This document shows, piece by piece, positions 1 to 14,008 of a stretch of 17,120 bases of DNA (the stretch's first letter is position 1; each line of letters begins with the position of its first letter). The position numbers and the translations under genes are program-made. Under the pieces are notes generated by a model. It searched no databases and was not told the origin of the DNA. It was given only the letters and a program-made list of their open reading frames with translations. The stretch covers positions 1-17,120 of the forward strand of contig CAYYGH010000057.1 in NCBI GenBank assembly GCA_964471405.1, given 5' to 3'. This DNA comes from J084 sp964471405 (GTDB lineage: Bacteria > Pseudomonadota > Alphaproteobacteria > Sphingomonadales > Rhodothalassiaceae).

Positions 1-52
1 CGAAGGCGGCCGTACCGTCGGCGCCGGCGTCGTCTCCAAAATCATCGAGTAG
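1..52 (+). CDS. tuf: Elongation factor Tu, C-terminal end only (first tuf copy)
   Basis: The reading frame entering from the left edge (first full codon at base 2, stop TAG at 50-52) encodes EGGRTVGAGVVSKIIE, which is the C-terminus of bacterial EF-Tu (domain 3). EF-Tu is the GTPase that delivers aminoacyl-tRNA to the ribosomal A site. Only the last 16 residues are inside the window, so nothing can be said about the GTPase domain. A second tuf gene starts at 17071 on the same strand, so this is one of two copies. A tuf gene directly upstream of tRNA-Trp and secE is a familiar proteobacterial arrangement. Identification rests on this short tail plus the context. Confidence 0.93.
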   Translation, partial: EGGRTVGAGVVSKIIE

Positions 53-389
53 TGGAAGACGGGGTGGCATGGCAGGCCCCGGTCAGGGAGAGCGCGGAAA
101 GGCCTTGACAGCACGCGACTTTCGGCGCAGGTAGGCGCCCGGATCATGCCGCTTGCAGCTCGGTGAGCGGCTGAGCGTCTGCCCGACAAGTCCTGCCGCA
201 AGTGCCTGAGAGGGCACGGAAAAGGATGAAGTCGGAAGGCGCTTTCCTGCGCCCTCATGGGGTGGTGGGAAGCGAATCGGATCCCGCCGGGCCGGCAGGC
301 CGGGCAGAGGGATGGGGTGCTTTCCCGCCCTCCAGGCGGAGCGGCAGAGATGGCTGCTCCGTTTGGAAGAAGGGCGCAGATGGCGGCGA
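53..389 (+). other. Non-coding spacer between tuf and tRNA-Trp
   Basis: This 337-base stretch holds no convincing gene; short open frames here lack a good ribosome binding site and do not resemble a protein I know. There is no clear Rho-independent terminator after tuf: a GGGG/CCCC pairing at 61-64/77-80 has no T-run. Two small hairpins are visible. One is GTGCC 202-206 with GGCAC 213-217, closed by a U-G pair around a GAGA tetraloop. The other is GGCGC 238-242 with GCGCC 249-253. Their role is unknown. tRNA-Trp may be co-transcribed with tuf or may use the weak promoter candidate at 105-133. Confidence 0.6.
105..133 (+). promoter_or_regulatory. Weak promoter candidate upstream of tRNA-Trp-secE-nusG
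   Basis: A perfect -35 hexamer TTGACA lies at 105-110. The element 17 bases downstream (CAGGTA, 128-133) is a poor match to TATAAT, so the promoter is doubtful despite the good -35. A short GC hairpin overlaps the same place (GGCGC 124-128 with GCGCC 135-139). If real, it would start a transcript carrying the tRNA about 250 bases downstream and then secE-nusG. Confidence 0.3.
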
Positions 390-465
390 AGGAGTGTAGC
401 TCAATTGGTAGAGCACCGGTCTCCAAAACCGGGGGTTGTGGGTTCGAGTCCCGCCGCTCCTGCCA
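390..465 (+). tRNA. tRNA-Trp (anticodon CCA)
   Basis: A complete 76-base cloverleaf with encoded CCA. The acceptor stem pairs 390-396 (AGGAGTG) with 455-461 (CGCTCCT), with one U-G pair, followed by discriminator G462 and CCA 463-465. The D stem is GCTC 399-402 with GAGC 411-414. The anticodon stem CCGGT 416-420 pairs with ACCGG 428-432, and the loop CTCCAAA places anticodon CCA at 423-425, which reads UGG. The T loop is TTCGAGT (443-449) with conserved TTCGA. tRNA-Trp directly before secE is common in Proteobacteria and suggests joint transcription and processing. A 10-base direct repeat (GAAGGGCGCA at 369-378 and 474-483) flanks it. Confidence 0.98.
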
Positions 466-583
466 GCCTTCTTGAAGGGCGCAAGAGACCGGCAAGGCAG
501 GGCATGAGGGCGTCTGGGACGGTCGCGGTCTGCAGGGGTGCGACGAAGGCGCGGCGGCAGCGGTCAGGACGTGTGTGAAGGCG

Positions 584-781
584 ATGGCTAAGCAATCTCC
601 AGCCGATTTCGTGCGCGAGGTGCGCCAGGAGCTGCGCAAGGTCACCTGGCCGAGCCTGGCCGAGACCGGCTATTCGACGCTGATGGTCGTGATCATGGTG
701 GCATTGATGGCGGGCTTCTTCCTGGCTGTGGATGCGGTCCTGTCCTATGCGATCAAGAGCATTCTTGGGCTTGGAGGCTAG
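584..781 (+). CDS. secE: Preprotein translocase subunit SecE
   Basis: SecE is the small essential membrane subunit that clamps the SecY channel in SecYEG. The 65-residue product has the family's short form: an N-terminal amphipathic helix (SPADFVREVRQELRK), the conserved KVTWPS hinge, and one transmembrane segment from about STLMVVIMVALMAGFFLAV onward, ending in a few residues. I place the start at ATG 584 because SecE proteins of related bacteria usually begin MAK. An in-frame GTG at 575 would add three residues (MKA) and has AGGA (566-569) 5 bases upstream, so it is a real alternative. Stop TAG; nusG follows 5 bases later, so the two are surely co-transcribed and probably translationally linked. 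Confidence 0.96.
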   Translation: MAKQSPADFVREVRQELRKVTWPSLAETGYSTLMVVIMVALMAGFFLAVDAVLSYAIKSILGLGG

Positions 782-786
782 GTCGG

Positions 787-1404
787 GTGACGGAGACGTC
801 TGAGACGATGGCAGAGGGTGCGCAGGCCAATGGCGACGCGACACCGGCGGCTGAAGAGAGCAAGCGCCGGGTCGCGGGTGCGCGCTGGTATGTGATTCAC
901 ACGCATTCGAACTTTGAAAAACAGGTGGCGACGGCCATCCGCGAACAGGCGCGGGCGCAGGGGCTGGACGCTCTGATCGAGGACATCGTGGTGCCGACCG
1001 AAGAGGTGATCGAGGTCCGGCGCGGGGAAAAGCGCAAGGTGGAGCGGCGTTTTCTGCCCGGCTATGTGCTGATCCGGATGCGCCTGACGGATGACCTCTT
1101 CCACCTGATCAAGGGCAATCCCAAGGTGACGGGCTTTCTGGGTCCGCGGGGCAAGCCCAGCGCCATTCCCGATTCGGAAGCGATGCGCATCATGCGCCAG
1201 GTCAGGGAGGGCATCGAGAAGCCCAAGCCGAAGGTCAGCTTCGAGATTGGCGAGGAGGTGCGCGTGAAGGAAGGGCCGTTCACCTCGTTCAACGGCGTCG
1301 TCGAGGATGTCGACGAGGCCCGCGGGCGGGTGAAGGTTTCGGTTTCCATTTTCGGGCGGGCAACGCCGGTGGAGCTCGAATTCCATCAGGTGGAGAAGGT
1401 CTAG
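787..1404 (+). CDS. nusG: Transcription termination/antitermination factor NusG
   Basis: NusG binds the beta' clamp helices, suppresses pausing, helps Rho, and bridges RNA polymerase to ribosomal protein S10. The NGN domain starts near residue 33 (RWYVIHTHSNFEKQVA) and includes FLPGYVLIRM; the C-terminal KOW domain (about 150-205) contains EVRVKEGPFTSFNGVVEDVD and ends VELEFHQVEKV. I chose GTG 787 because GGAGG (772-776), inside the end of secE, lies 10 bases upstream. ATG 808 is an in-frame alternative. From GTG 787 the protein is 205 residues with a charged, low-complexity 32-residue leader before the NGN domain, longer than the roughly 175-180 residues usual in the family. Stop TAG. Confidence 0.97.
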   Translation: MTETSETMAEGAQANGDATPAAEESKRRVAGARWYVIHTHSNFEKQVATAIREQARAQGLDALIEDIVVPTEEVIEVRRGEKRKVERRFLPGYVLIRMRLTDDLFHLIKGNPKVTGFLGPRGKPSAIPDSEAMRIMRQVREGIEKPKPKVSFEIGEEVRVKEGPFTSFNGVVEDVDEARGRVKVSVSIFGRATPVELEFHQVEKV

Positions 1405-1465
1405 CAGGAACGGATGCATGTCCGGCCCCAGGCGCCGCCAGCGGGAGGTGACGTCTGAAGCCGGA

Positions 1466-1643
1466 GCCTCGGCAGATGGAGATGGTCGCTCATGCCGGCC
1501 GGAAGGAGCCGAGGCGAACAGCGCGGGAGGCTAGCCACGGCCACATACCGCGCCCCACTCCCGCAGCTGTCTCCGGCGGTGGAGGTGGTGTGAGGAGCTT
1601 GCCCCACCTGCCTCAAGAGCCGGAGACCGAACAGGTGGAAGGA
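1466..1643 (+). promoter_or_regulatory. Structured leader before rplK-rplA, candidate L1 autoregulatory site
   Basis: The nusG-rplK spacer (1405-1654) contains a series of perfect stems: GCCTCGGC 1466-1473 with GCCGAGGC 1508-1515; GCGGGAG 1523-1529 with CTCCCGC 1558-1564; and GTCTCCGGC 1569-1577 with GCCGGAGAC 1619-1627. Inside the last, AGGTGG 1583-1588 pairs with CCACCT 1604-1609. The same 1604-1610 segment can instead pair with CAGGTGG 1632-1638, which runs into the rplK ribosome binding site (GGAAGGA 1637-1643), so two exclusive folds are possible. In E. coli, L1 represses translation of the L11-L1 mRNA from a site near the rplK start. A similar role here is inferred from position and structure, not from a recognised motif. 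No promoter is evident in the spacer. Confidence 0.45.
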
Positions 1644-1654
1644 ATGGGTGAAAG

Positions 1655-2086
1655 ATGGCGAAGAAGATCGTAGGATACATCAAGCTGCAGGTGCCAGCCG
1701 GTGCCGCCAATCCTTCGCCGCCGATCGGCCCGGCTCTGGGCCAGCGCGGCATCAACATCATGGAGTTCTGCAAGGCGTTCAATGCGGCGACCGAGAAGAT
1801 GGAGCGGGGCGTTCCGCTGCCGACCATCATCACGGTCTATGCGGATCGCTCCTTCAGCTTTGTCGTCAAGACGCCGCCGGTCAGCTTCCTGCTCAAGCGG
1901 GCGGCCGGGATCGACAAGGGCTCCCAGGAGCCGGGCAAGAACATTGTCGGCCGCGTGACGAAGGATCAGATCCGCGAGATTGCCGAAGTGAAGCTGAAGG
2001 ATCTCAACACCCAGGACATCGAGGCCGCCATGCGCACCATCGCGGGCTCGGCGCGCTCCATGGGGCTCGAAGTGGAGGGCATGTAA
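1655..2086 (+). CDS. rplK: 50S ribosomal protein L11
   Basis: L11 binds the GTPase-associated region of 23S rRNA at the base of the L7/L12 stalk and is needed for RelA activation; thiopeptides act at the same site. The product is 143 residues, normal for bacteria. The N-terminal domain has KLQVPAGAANPSPPIGPALGQ (about 10-30) with the proline-rich hinge-facing segment, then GINIMEFCKAFN. The C-terminal rRNA-binding domain ends IRDIAEVK-like (IREIAEVKLKDLN) and MRTIAGSARSMGLEVEGM. Start ATG 1655 has GGAAGGA (1637-1643) 11 bases upstream. Stop TAA; rplA starts after a single base, indicating coupling. The structured leader just upstream may set its expression. Confidence 0.98.
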   Translation: MAKKIVGYIKLQVPAGAANPSPPIGPALGQRGINIMEFCKAFNAATEKMERGVPLPTIITVYADRSFSFVVKTPPVSFLLKRAAGIDKGSQEPGKNIVGRVTKDQIREIAEVKLKDLNTQDIEAAMRTIAGSARSMGLEVEGM

Positions 2087-2087
2087 G

Positions 2088-2795
2088 ATGGCGCGTGTGA
2101 GCAAGCGTATGAAGGCCATCCGCGAGAAGGTGGACCGCACGCGGGTCTACGATCTCATGGAGGCGATCCGGCTTCTGAAGGAGCTGAAGTCCACCAAGTT
2201 CGACGAAACGGTGGAGGTTTCCATCAATCTCGGGGTGGATCCGCGCCATGCCGATCAGATGGTTCGCGGCAGCGTGACGCTGCCCCATGGGCTTGGCAAG
2301 GATGTCAAGGTCGCGGTGTTTGCCCGCGGTCCCAAGGCCGAGGAGGCCAAGGCGGCCGGAGCCGATCGGGTGGGTGATGAGGACCTCGCCAAGGAATTGC
2401 AGTCCGGCGACATTCCCTATGATCGCATCATCGCCACACCCGACATGATGGCGATCGTCGGCAAGCTCGGCCGAATTCTGGGGCCGCGCGGCCTGATGCC
2501 GAATCCGAAGCTCGGCACGGTGACGATGGATGTCGCCAAGGCGGTCAAGGAAGCCAAGGCCGGACAGGTTCAATTCCGTGTGGACAAGACCGGCATCGTT
2601 CATGCGGGTGTCGGCAAGCTGAGCTTCGATGACGAGAAGATCGCGGACAATGTGCGGGCCTTCGTGGATGCGGTGATCCGCGCCAAGCCCTCGGGAGCGA
2701 AGGGGCAGTATGTCAAGAAGGTCACCCTGAGCTCGACAATGGGGCCCGGCCTGCAGGTCGACCTCGGCAGCATCCAGCAGAAGCTTGCGGCCTGA
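2088..2795 (+). CDS. rplA: 50S ribosomal protein L1
   Basis: L1 forms the mobile stalk that handles deacylated tRNA at the E site and in many bacteria represses its own L11-L1 mRNA. The 235-residue product is full length. It carries the L1 signature around KLGRILGPRGLMPNPKLGTV, preceded by YDRIIATPDMMAIVG. Domain I contains EVSINLGVDPRHADQMVRGSVTLPHG, and the C-terminal part has GKLSFDDEKIADN and VKKVTLSSTMGPGLQVD. Start ATG 2088 follows the rplK stop by one base, and the end of rplK (GTGGAGGGC, around 2072-2080) supplies a GGAGG ribosome binding site. Stop TGA. Confidence 0.98.
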   Translation: MARVSKRMKAIREKVDRTRVYDLMEAIRLLKELKSTKFDETVEVSINLGVDPRHADQMVRGSVTLPHGLGKDVKVAVFARGPKAEEAKAAGADRVGDEDLAKELQSGDIPYDRIIATPDMMAIVGKLGRILGPRGLMPNPKLGTVTMDVAKAVKEAKAGQVQFRVDKTGIVHAGVGKLSFDDEKIADNVRAFVDAVIRAKPSGAKGQYVKKVTLSSTMGPGLQVDLGSIQQKLAA

Positions 2796-3198
2796 GCGGT
2801 CGGTCAAGGACAGGAATGGAGGACTCGACACAAGGAATGTATCGGGCTTTCGCGGCCATGCGCATGCAGCTGGGGACAAGGCTTCCGCAGGTCTGCTGCG
2901 CATGACGCGAGAGAAGGCGGCAGGTGAAGGGTGGAAACGGTCCATCCTTTCACGTGTCCGCAAGAGAGCACTGTCCGAGATTGCAGGTGGCGGCATGATC
3001 CTGCCGGCTTAAGCGGGGACGGATGTCCTCGACCTGCATGAGACGGGGTTGCGGTCACGATCGGGACGCTAAAGTGGAGGAATTCGTCCGCTCGCGTCCG
3101 CCGCCGGGGATCGGATCATCAGAGCGTCGGGGTGCTGCTGCTCCCCGCCTCATGGTGGCCGGTACCGGTCGGAATGCACGGCCCCCGGACAGGAAATG
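2796..3198 (+). other. Long non-coding spacer after rplA (upstream part)
   Basis: The first 403 bases of the 524-base gap before rplJ hold no gene I can support; open frames are short and lack ribosome binding sites. There is a hairpin CGGCA 2991-2995 with TGCCG 3002-3006, not followed by a T-run, so it is not a classical terminator. A further hairpin joins CGGGG 3128-3132 and CCCCG 3143-3147. The palindrome CATGCGCATG lies at 2857-2866. A segment at 3060-3094 shares words with the spacers before rplL and rpoB. I found no clear -35/-10 pair. Confidence 0.55.
3060..3094 (+). repeat. Shared spacer element, copy upstream of rplJ
   Basis: This segment contains ATCGGGACGC (3060-3069), then TAAAGTGGA, then GGAATTCGTCCG (3079-3090). 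Bases 3071-3094 match 4477-4500 (before rpoB) at 20 of 24 positions, including 12 identical bases in a row. ATCGGGACGC and ATTCGTCC recur before rplL at 3949-3966. GGACG 3064-3068 can pair with CGTCC 3085-3089, displaying an SD-like GGAGG in a 16-base loop. Function unknown. Confidence 0.55.
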
Positions 3199-3291
3199 GC
3201 ACCGCAGGTGGGCTTTCTCGGCTCATTGGGCGGTGTGCAGGATGGGAGAGACTGCTCGATAGCGGTCCTGACCGTTTCCGGCAGATCTCCC
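3199..3291 (+). promoter_or_regulatory. Candidate L10 leader: two hairpin domains before rplJ
   Basis: Two hairpin domains lie in tandem just before the rplJ ribosome binding site. Domain 1: GCACCGC 3199-3205 with GCGGTGT 3230-3236, enclosing GTGGGC 3208-3213 with GCTCAT 3221-3226 (two G-U pairs). Domain 2: GGGAGA 3244-3249 with TCTCCC 3286-3291, then an internal loop (GA 3250-3251 opposite A3285), then CTGC 3252-3255 with GCAG 3281-3284, and an apical CGGT/ACCG stem (3263-3266 with 3271-3274). In many bacteria the L10-L7/L12 complex represses its own mRNA by binding a leader upstream of rplJ that imitates its rRNA site. Position fits; the known kink-turn consensus was not verified. Confidence 0.5.
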
Positions 3292-3304
3292 GTTCAGAAA
3301 GGTG

Positions 3305-3311
3305 AAGGAGG
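3305..3311 (+). promoter_or_regulatory. Ribosome binding site that fixes the rplJ start
   Basis: AAGGAGG at 3305-3311 is the strongest Shine-Dalgarno match in the window. It sits 8 bases before GTG 3320 and overlaps the upstream in-frame GTG 3302, so translation should start at 3320 rather than 3302. Confidence 0.85.
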
Positions 3312-3319
3312 CGAAAAGC

Positions 3320-3829
3320 GTGGACAGAGCTGAGAAAAGGGCATGGGTCGCATCCTTGAAGGATGCCCTCTCGGCGGTGCCCGTGGTGGTGGTGACCCAC
3401 TACAAGGGACTGACCGTCGCCGAGATGTCCGAGCTTCGCCAACGCATGCGCGAAGCCGGAGGCCACTTCAAGGTCACCAAGAATCGGCTCACCAAGCTTG
3501 CGCTTCAGGACACCCCCTTCGAATCCATCGCGGACCTTTTCCAGGGACCAACCGCGATCGGATTTTCGAAGGATCCGGTGGCCGCACCGAAGGTGCTGGC
3601 CGGATTCGCCAAGGAGAATGAGAAGCTCATCATCCTTGGTGGCGCGCTGGAAGGCCGGGTTCTTGACGAGTCCGGCATCAAGGCGTTGGCGGAGCTGCCG
3701 TCGCTCGACGAACTGCGGGCGAAACTGGTGGGTCTGCTGCAAACGCCGGCTCAGCGCGTGGCGGGTGTGCTGCAGGCGCCGGCCGGGCAGCTTGCGCGCG
3801 TGCTGAAGGCACGTGCCGAGGCCGCCTGA
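3320..3829 (+). CDS. rplJ: 50S ribosomal protein L10
   Basis: L10 anchors the L7/L12 dimers to 23S rRNA, forming the base of the stalk that recruits elongation GTPases. From GTG 3320 the product is 169 residues, normal length, starting MDRAEKRAWVASLKDAL. The N-terminal rRNA-binding domain includes VVVVTHYKGLTVAEMSELRQRMREAGGHFKVTKNRLTKLAL. The C-terminal helix (GLLQTPAQRVAGVLQAPAGQLARVLKARAEAA) is the platform that binds L7/L12 dimers and shows an internally repeated LLQTPA/VLQAPA pattern. An extended frame to GTG 3302 would swallow the ribosome binding site and is rejected. Stop TGA; rplL follows after 165 bases. Confidence 0.97.
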   Translation: MDRAEKRAWVASLKDALSAVPVVVVTHYKGLTVAEMSELRQRMREAGGHFKVTKNRLTKLALQDTPFESIADLFQGPTAIGFSKDPVAAPKVLAGFAKENEKLIILGGALEGRVLDESGIKALAELPSLDELRAKLVGLLQTPAQRVAGVLQAPAGQLARVLKARAEAA

Positions 3830-3948
3830 AGGCGAGTCGGAAAGAACGGACGACAGCTTCCGGCGCATGACCGGCAGATACGACCGTGAAGACGGATGCA
3901 TGAAAACGCCGGATCCTGCGCAGGAGCTGCTGTCGGACAGACAGGAAC

Positions 3949-3981
3949 ATCGGGACGCATTCGTCCTGGGAGTAAAGTAGA
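3949..3981 (+). repeat. Shared spacer element and small hairpin upstream of rplL
   Basis: The 165-base rplJ-rplL spacer contains ATCGGGACGC (3949-3958) joined directly to ATTCGTCC (3959-3966), then TAAAGTAGA (3973-3981). The same three words occur before rplJ at 3060-3089, where TAAAGTGGA sits between the other two. Here GGACG 3953-3957 pairs with CGTCC 3962-3966 around a CATT tetraloop, 28 bases before the rplL start. The same spacer also has a perfect palindrome TCCTGCGCAGGA at 3914-3925. No promoter or terminator is recognisable. Confidence 0.5.
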
Positions 3982-3994
3982 ACGGAGAAAACCA

Positions 3995-4375
3995 ATGGCG
4001 GATCTTGAAAAGATCGTGGAAGAGTTGTCGAATCTGACCGTCCTGGAGGCGGCCGAGCTGTCGAAGATGCTGGAAGAAAAATGGGGCGTCTCGGCAGCGG
4101 CACCGGTGGCGGTGGCGGCCGTGCCGGGTGCGGCCGGCGGTGAAGGTGAGGCGGCCGAGGAAAAGACCGAGTTTGACGTGATCCTCGCTGCCGTGGGCGA
4201 CAAGAAGATCAACGTCATCAAGGAGGTGCGCGCCATCACCGGTCTTGGCCTGAAGGAAGCCAAGGAGCTGGTCGAGAGCGCACCGAAGCCGGTCAAGGAG
4301 GCTGTCTCCAAGGACGAGGCCGAGGAGATCAAGAAGAAGCTCGAAGAGGCCGGCGCGACGGTGGAGATCAAATAG
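3995..4375 (+). CDS. rplL: 50S ribosomal protein L7/L12
   Basis: L7/L12 is the multi-copy flexible stalk protein that recruits and stimulates EF-Tu, EF-G and other GTPases. The product is 126 residues: an N-terminal dimerisation and L10-binding domain (ADLEKIVEELSNLTVLEAAELSKMLEEKWGV, 2-32), an Ala/Gly/Val-rich hinge (about 33-57), and the globular C-terminal domain (EKTEFDVILAAVGDKKINVIKEVRAITGLGLKEAKELVE and on) that contacts the factors. Start ATG 3995 has GGAG (3984-3987) 7 bases upstream; an open frame reaching back to 3896 has no homology and is discarded. Stop TAG. Confidence 0.98.
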   Translation: MADLEKIVEELSNLTVLEAAELSKMLEEKWGVSAAAPVAVAAVPGAAGGEGEAAEEKTEFDVILAAVGDKKINVIKEVRAITGLGLKEAKELVESAPKPVKEAVSKDEAEEIKKKLEEAGATVEIK

Positions 4376-4438
4376 GCATGGCATGTCAGGCGCCTGTGGT
4401 GCACGAGGCGCTGTTAACGACAGCAGGGCGAATGGGCT

Positions 4439-4458
4439 GGGGGCGCGGATGCGCCTCC
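4439..4458 (+). promoter_or_regulatory. GC-rich hairpin in the rplL-rpoB spacer (possible attenuator or processing site)
   Basis: An 8-bp stem, 4439-4446 with 4451-4458 (one G-U pair), is closed by a GGAT tetraloop, 64 bases after the rplL stop. No T-run follows, so it is not a standard Rho-independent terminator. In E. coli the equivalent spacer holds a partial terminator and an RNase III site that lower rpoBC relative to rplL; a similar role is inferred from position only. Further down are CCGG/CCGG (4494-4497 with 4501-4504) and the 12-base palindrome GACGGATCCGTC (4507-4518). Confidence 0.4.
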
Positions 4459-4476
4459 GGCCCCTGCCCTTGTGGG

Positions 4477-4500
4477 AAAGAGGCGGAATTCGTCCGGTGG
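4477..4500 (+). repeat. Shared spacer element, copy upstream of rpoB
   Basis: These 24 bases match 3071-3094 (before rplJ) at 20 of 24 positions, with GGAATTCGTCCG (4485-4496) identical. The AAAG...GGAATTC composition stands out against the GC-rich surroundings. It lies about 145 bases before the rpoB start. CGTCC 4491-4495 can pair with GGACG 4506-4510. Role unknown. Confidence 0.5.
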
Positions 4501-4644
4501 CCGGAGGACGGATCCGTCTGGTCAGGGGGGCGATCCGGCCTTGTCCATCAGCGGACCAGCGTGCGGTTTTGACGACAGGATTGGCGTTCGCTTGTGGAAA
4601 GCGGGCACGGCGGCAGAGAGCAGACATCAAGGCGAGGACAGAGC

Positions 4645-8787
<4,143 letters not shown>

Positions 8788-8874
8788 GGCATCCTGCCCG
8801 CCCGGAATCAGGTCGGCCCCGCATGCCGCCACCAATTGCGGGTCGAAAGGCAGACGACAGGATCGGATAGACCC

Positions 8875-13137
<4,263 letters not shown>

Positions 13138-13209
13138 TTCTGACCCGACCGGTCCGGCCGGGGCCGTTCGCCTTCCGGCAGCACTGCTGCTGATGACAAT
13201 CGGTAATCA

Positions 13210-13251
13210 TGGCGGCCGCCCCTCTTGGGGGGGGGCGGCCGTCGGTTCTTT
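13210..13251 (+). terminator. Rho-independent terminator after rpoC
   Basis: The stem pairs 13210-13222 with 13232-13244 (13 bp, two G-U), with the core CGGCCGCCCC against GGGGCGGCCG and a 9-base loop containing a G run. It is followed by G and TTCTTT (13246-13251). The T-tract is short but the stem is very strong. Its position between the rpoBC and str units supports a terminator. Confidence 0.7.
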
Positions 13252-13439
13252 CGCCATGAAGGGGGCGGGAAGACGGATTCCTGTCCCGTTCGGCGGGGGA
13301 AGGGCGGCCGGGCCTGATCATGAGTCGAAAAAGGGGCGCAAACGCTGCGCAAGGATCGGCCCCGTTCTCCGACAATCCCGTAAGAATAGATGTGTCTCCA
13401 GCCTCCTCACTGTGTGGAAATGACCCTGTTTGCCTGCTG

Positions 13440-13468
13440 TTGACGGGGGGCGCCGCCGCGACTATATA
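13440..13468 (+). promoter_or_regulatory. Strong sigma-70 type promoter of the str operon
   Basis: TTGACG (13440-13445) and TATATA (13463-13468) are separated by exactly 17 bases, the best promoter match in the window. The very GC-rich stretch just after the -10 (GCGGGCCTCGCC, 13469-13480) resembles a discriminator of stringently controlled stable-RNA and ribosomal protein promoters. Transcription should begin near 13475 and run into rpsL-rpsG-fusA-tuf. Confidence 0.75.
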
Positions 13469-13474
13469 GCGGGC

Positions 13475-14008
13475 CTCGCCCGGGCCCGGGTGGTAGCGCC
13501 CGTGGGGGCCGACTGTCTCCGTGGCGCGCTAGACGCCGGTGCCGGAACGGGCTTTCGGTGGTGACATGATGGTGACGGGCGTGAACCTTCCGCTCAGATG
13601 TGGAAGGGATCGCGCTTGGCGCGCAGCAGAAGCAGGTCCCGGTCCGGTCGGATCGAAAAAAAATGTGCGATCGGGGCTTGTGTTACCGCCGGGTTTGGCG
13701 TAAGGGCGGGCGGCCGCGCACGACCCGTCTCACACGGCCTCCGGCAAGGGGGCTAAGTGGTGGTCGTGCAGCGACGTTTCGCGAACGGTGGCACGGGATC
13801 GAAGCGCCCCCTCAAGCCGCCATGCCGGGTGGCGAAAGTGGGGCTTTCGGGCTTCGGTCGTTCGCGCGCGGACTGCGGGCCACCGGGGCGTGAGGCAAGC
13901 CCGAGCGTAAGGATTGCGAGATTGCGGGCGGCCGGATGCAGTGCCGCGGTGATGGCGGTCATGCCGCGGTCGCCGGAGACGACGAGAAGGACGAGAAGAG
14001 GGCGATCG
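13475..14008 (+). other. Long untranslated leader before rpsL
   Basis: About 530 bases separate the inferred start of transcription from the rpsL ATG, with no gene I can support: open frames in it lack homology and good ribosome binding sites. Features seen: GATCG 13651-13655 pairs with CGATC 13668-13672 around a loop holding eight consecutive A (13656-13663); CGAAAG 13833-13838 pairs with CTTTCG 13844-13849; and TGCCGCGGT is repeated at 13942-13950 and 13962-13970, containing self-complementary CCGCGG. The leader may be regulatory, or a second promoter may lie within it, though I see none. Confidence 0.5.

Noticed and set aside
2991..3010. Hairpin after rplA as a terminator
   Set aside because: Only five base pairs and no T-run; it cannot be called a Rho-independent terminator.
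2785..3012. Plus-strand frame of 75 codons after rplA
   Set aside because: It starts inside the end of rplA, lacks a ribosome binding site, and shows no family resemblance.
4569..4597. TTGACG before rpoB as a -35 element
   Set aside because: The sequence 17 bases downstream is TTGTGG, a very poor -10, so there is no convincing rpoB promoter.
3119..4630. Minus-strand open frame of 503 codons across rplJ, rplL and spacers
   Set aside because: It overlaps two certain ribosomal protein genes and the structured spacers; composition is that of GC-rich shadow translation.
13648..13673. A8 tract read as a T8 terminator on the minus strand
   Set aside because: No GC hairpin immediately precedes the T-run on that strand and no minus-strand gene ends there.
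13600..13893. Plus-strand frame of 97 codons in the rpsL leader, possibly a small protein
   Set aside because: No ribosome binding site, Arg/Gly-rich shadow composition, and no resemblance to a known protein.
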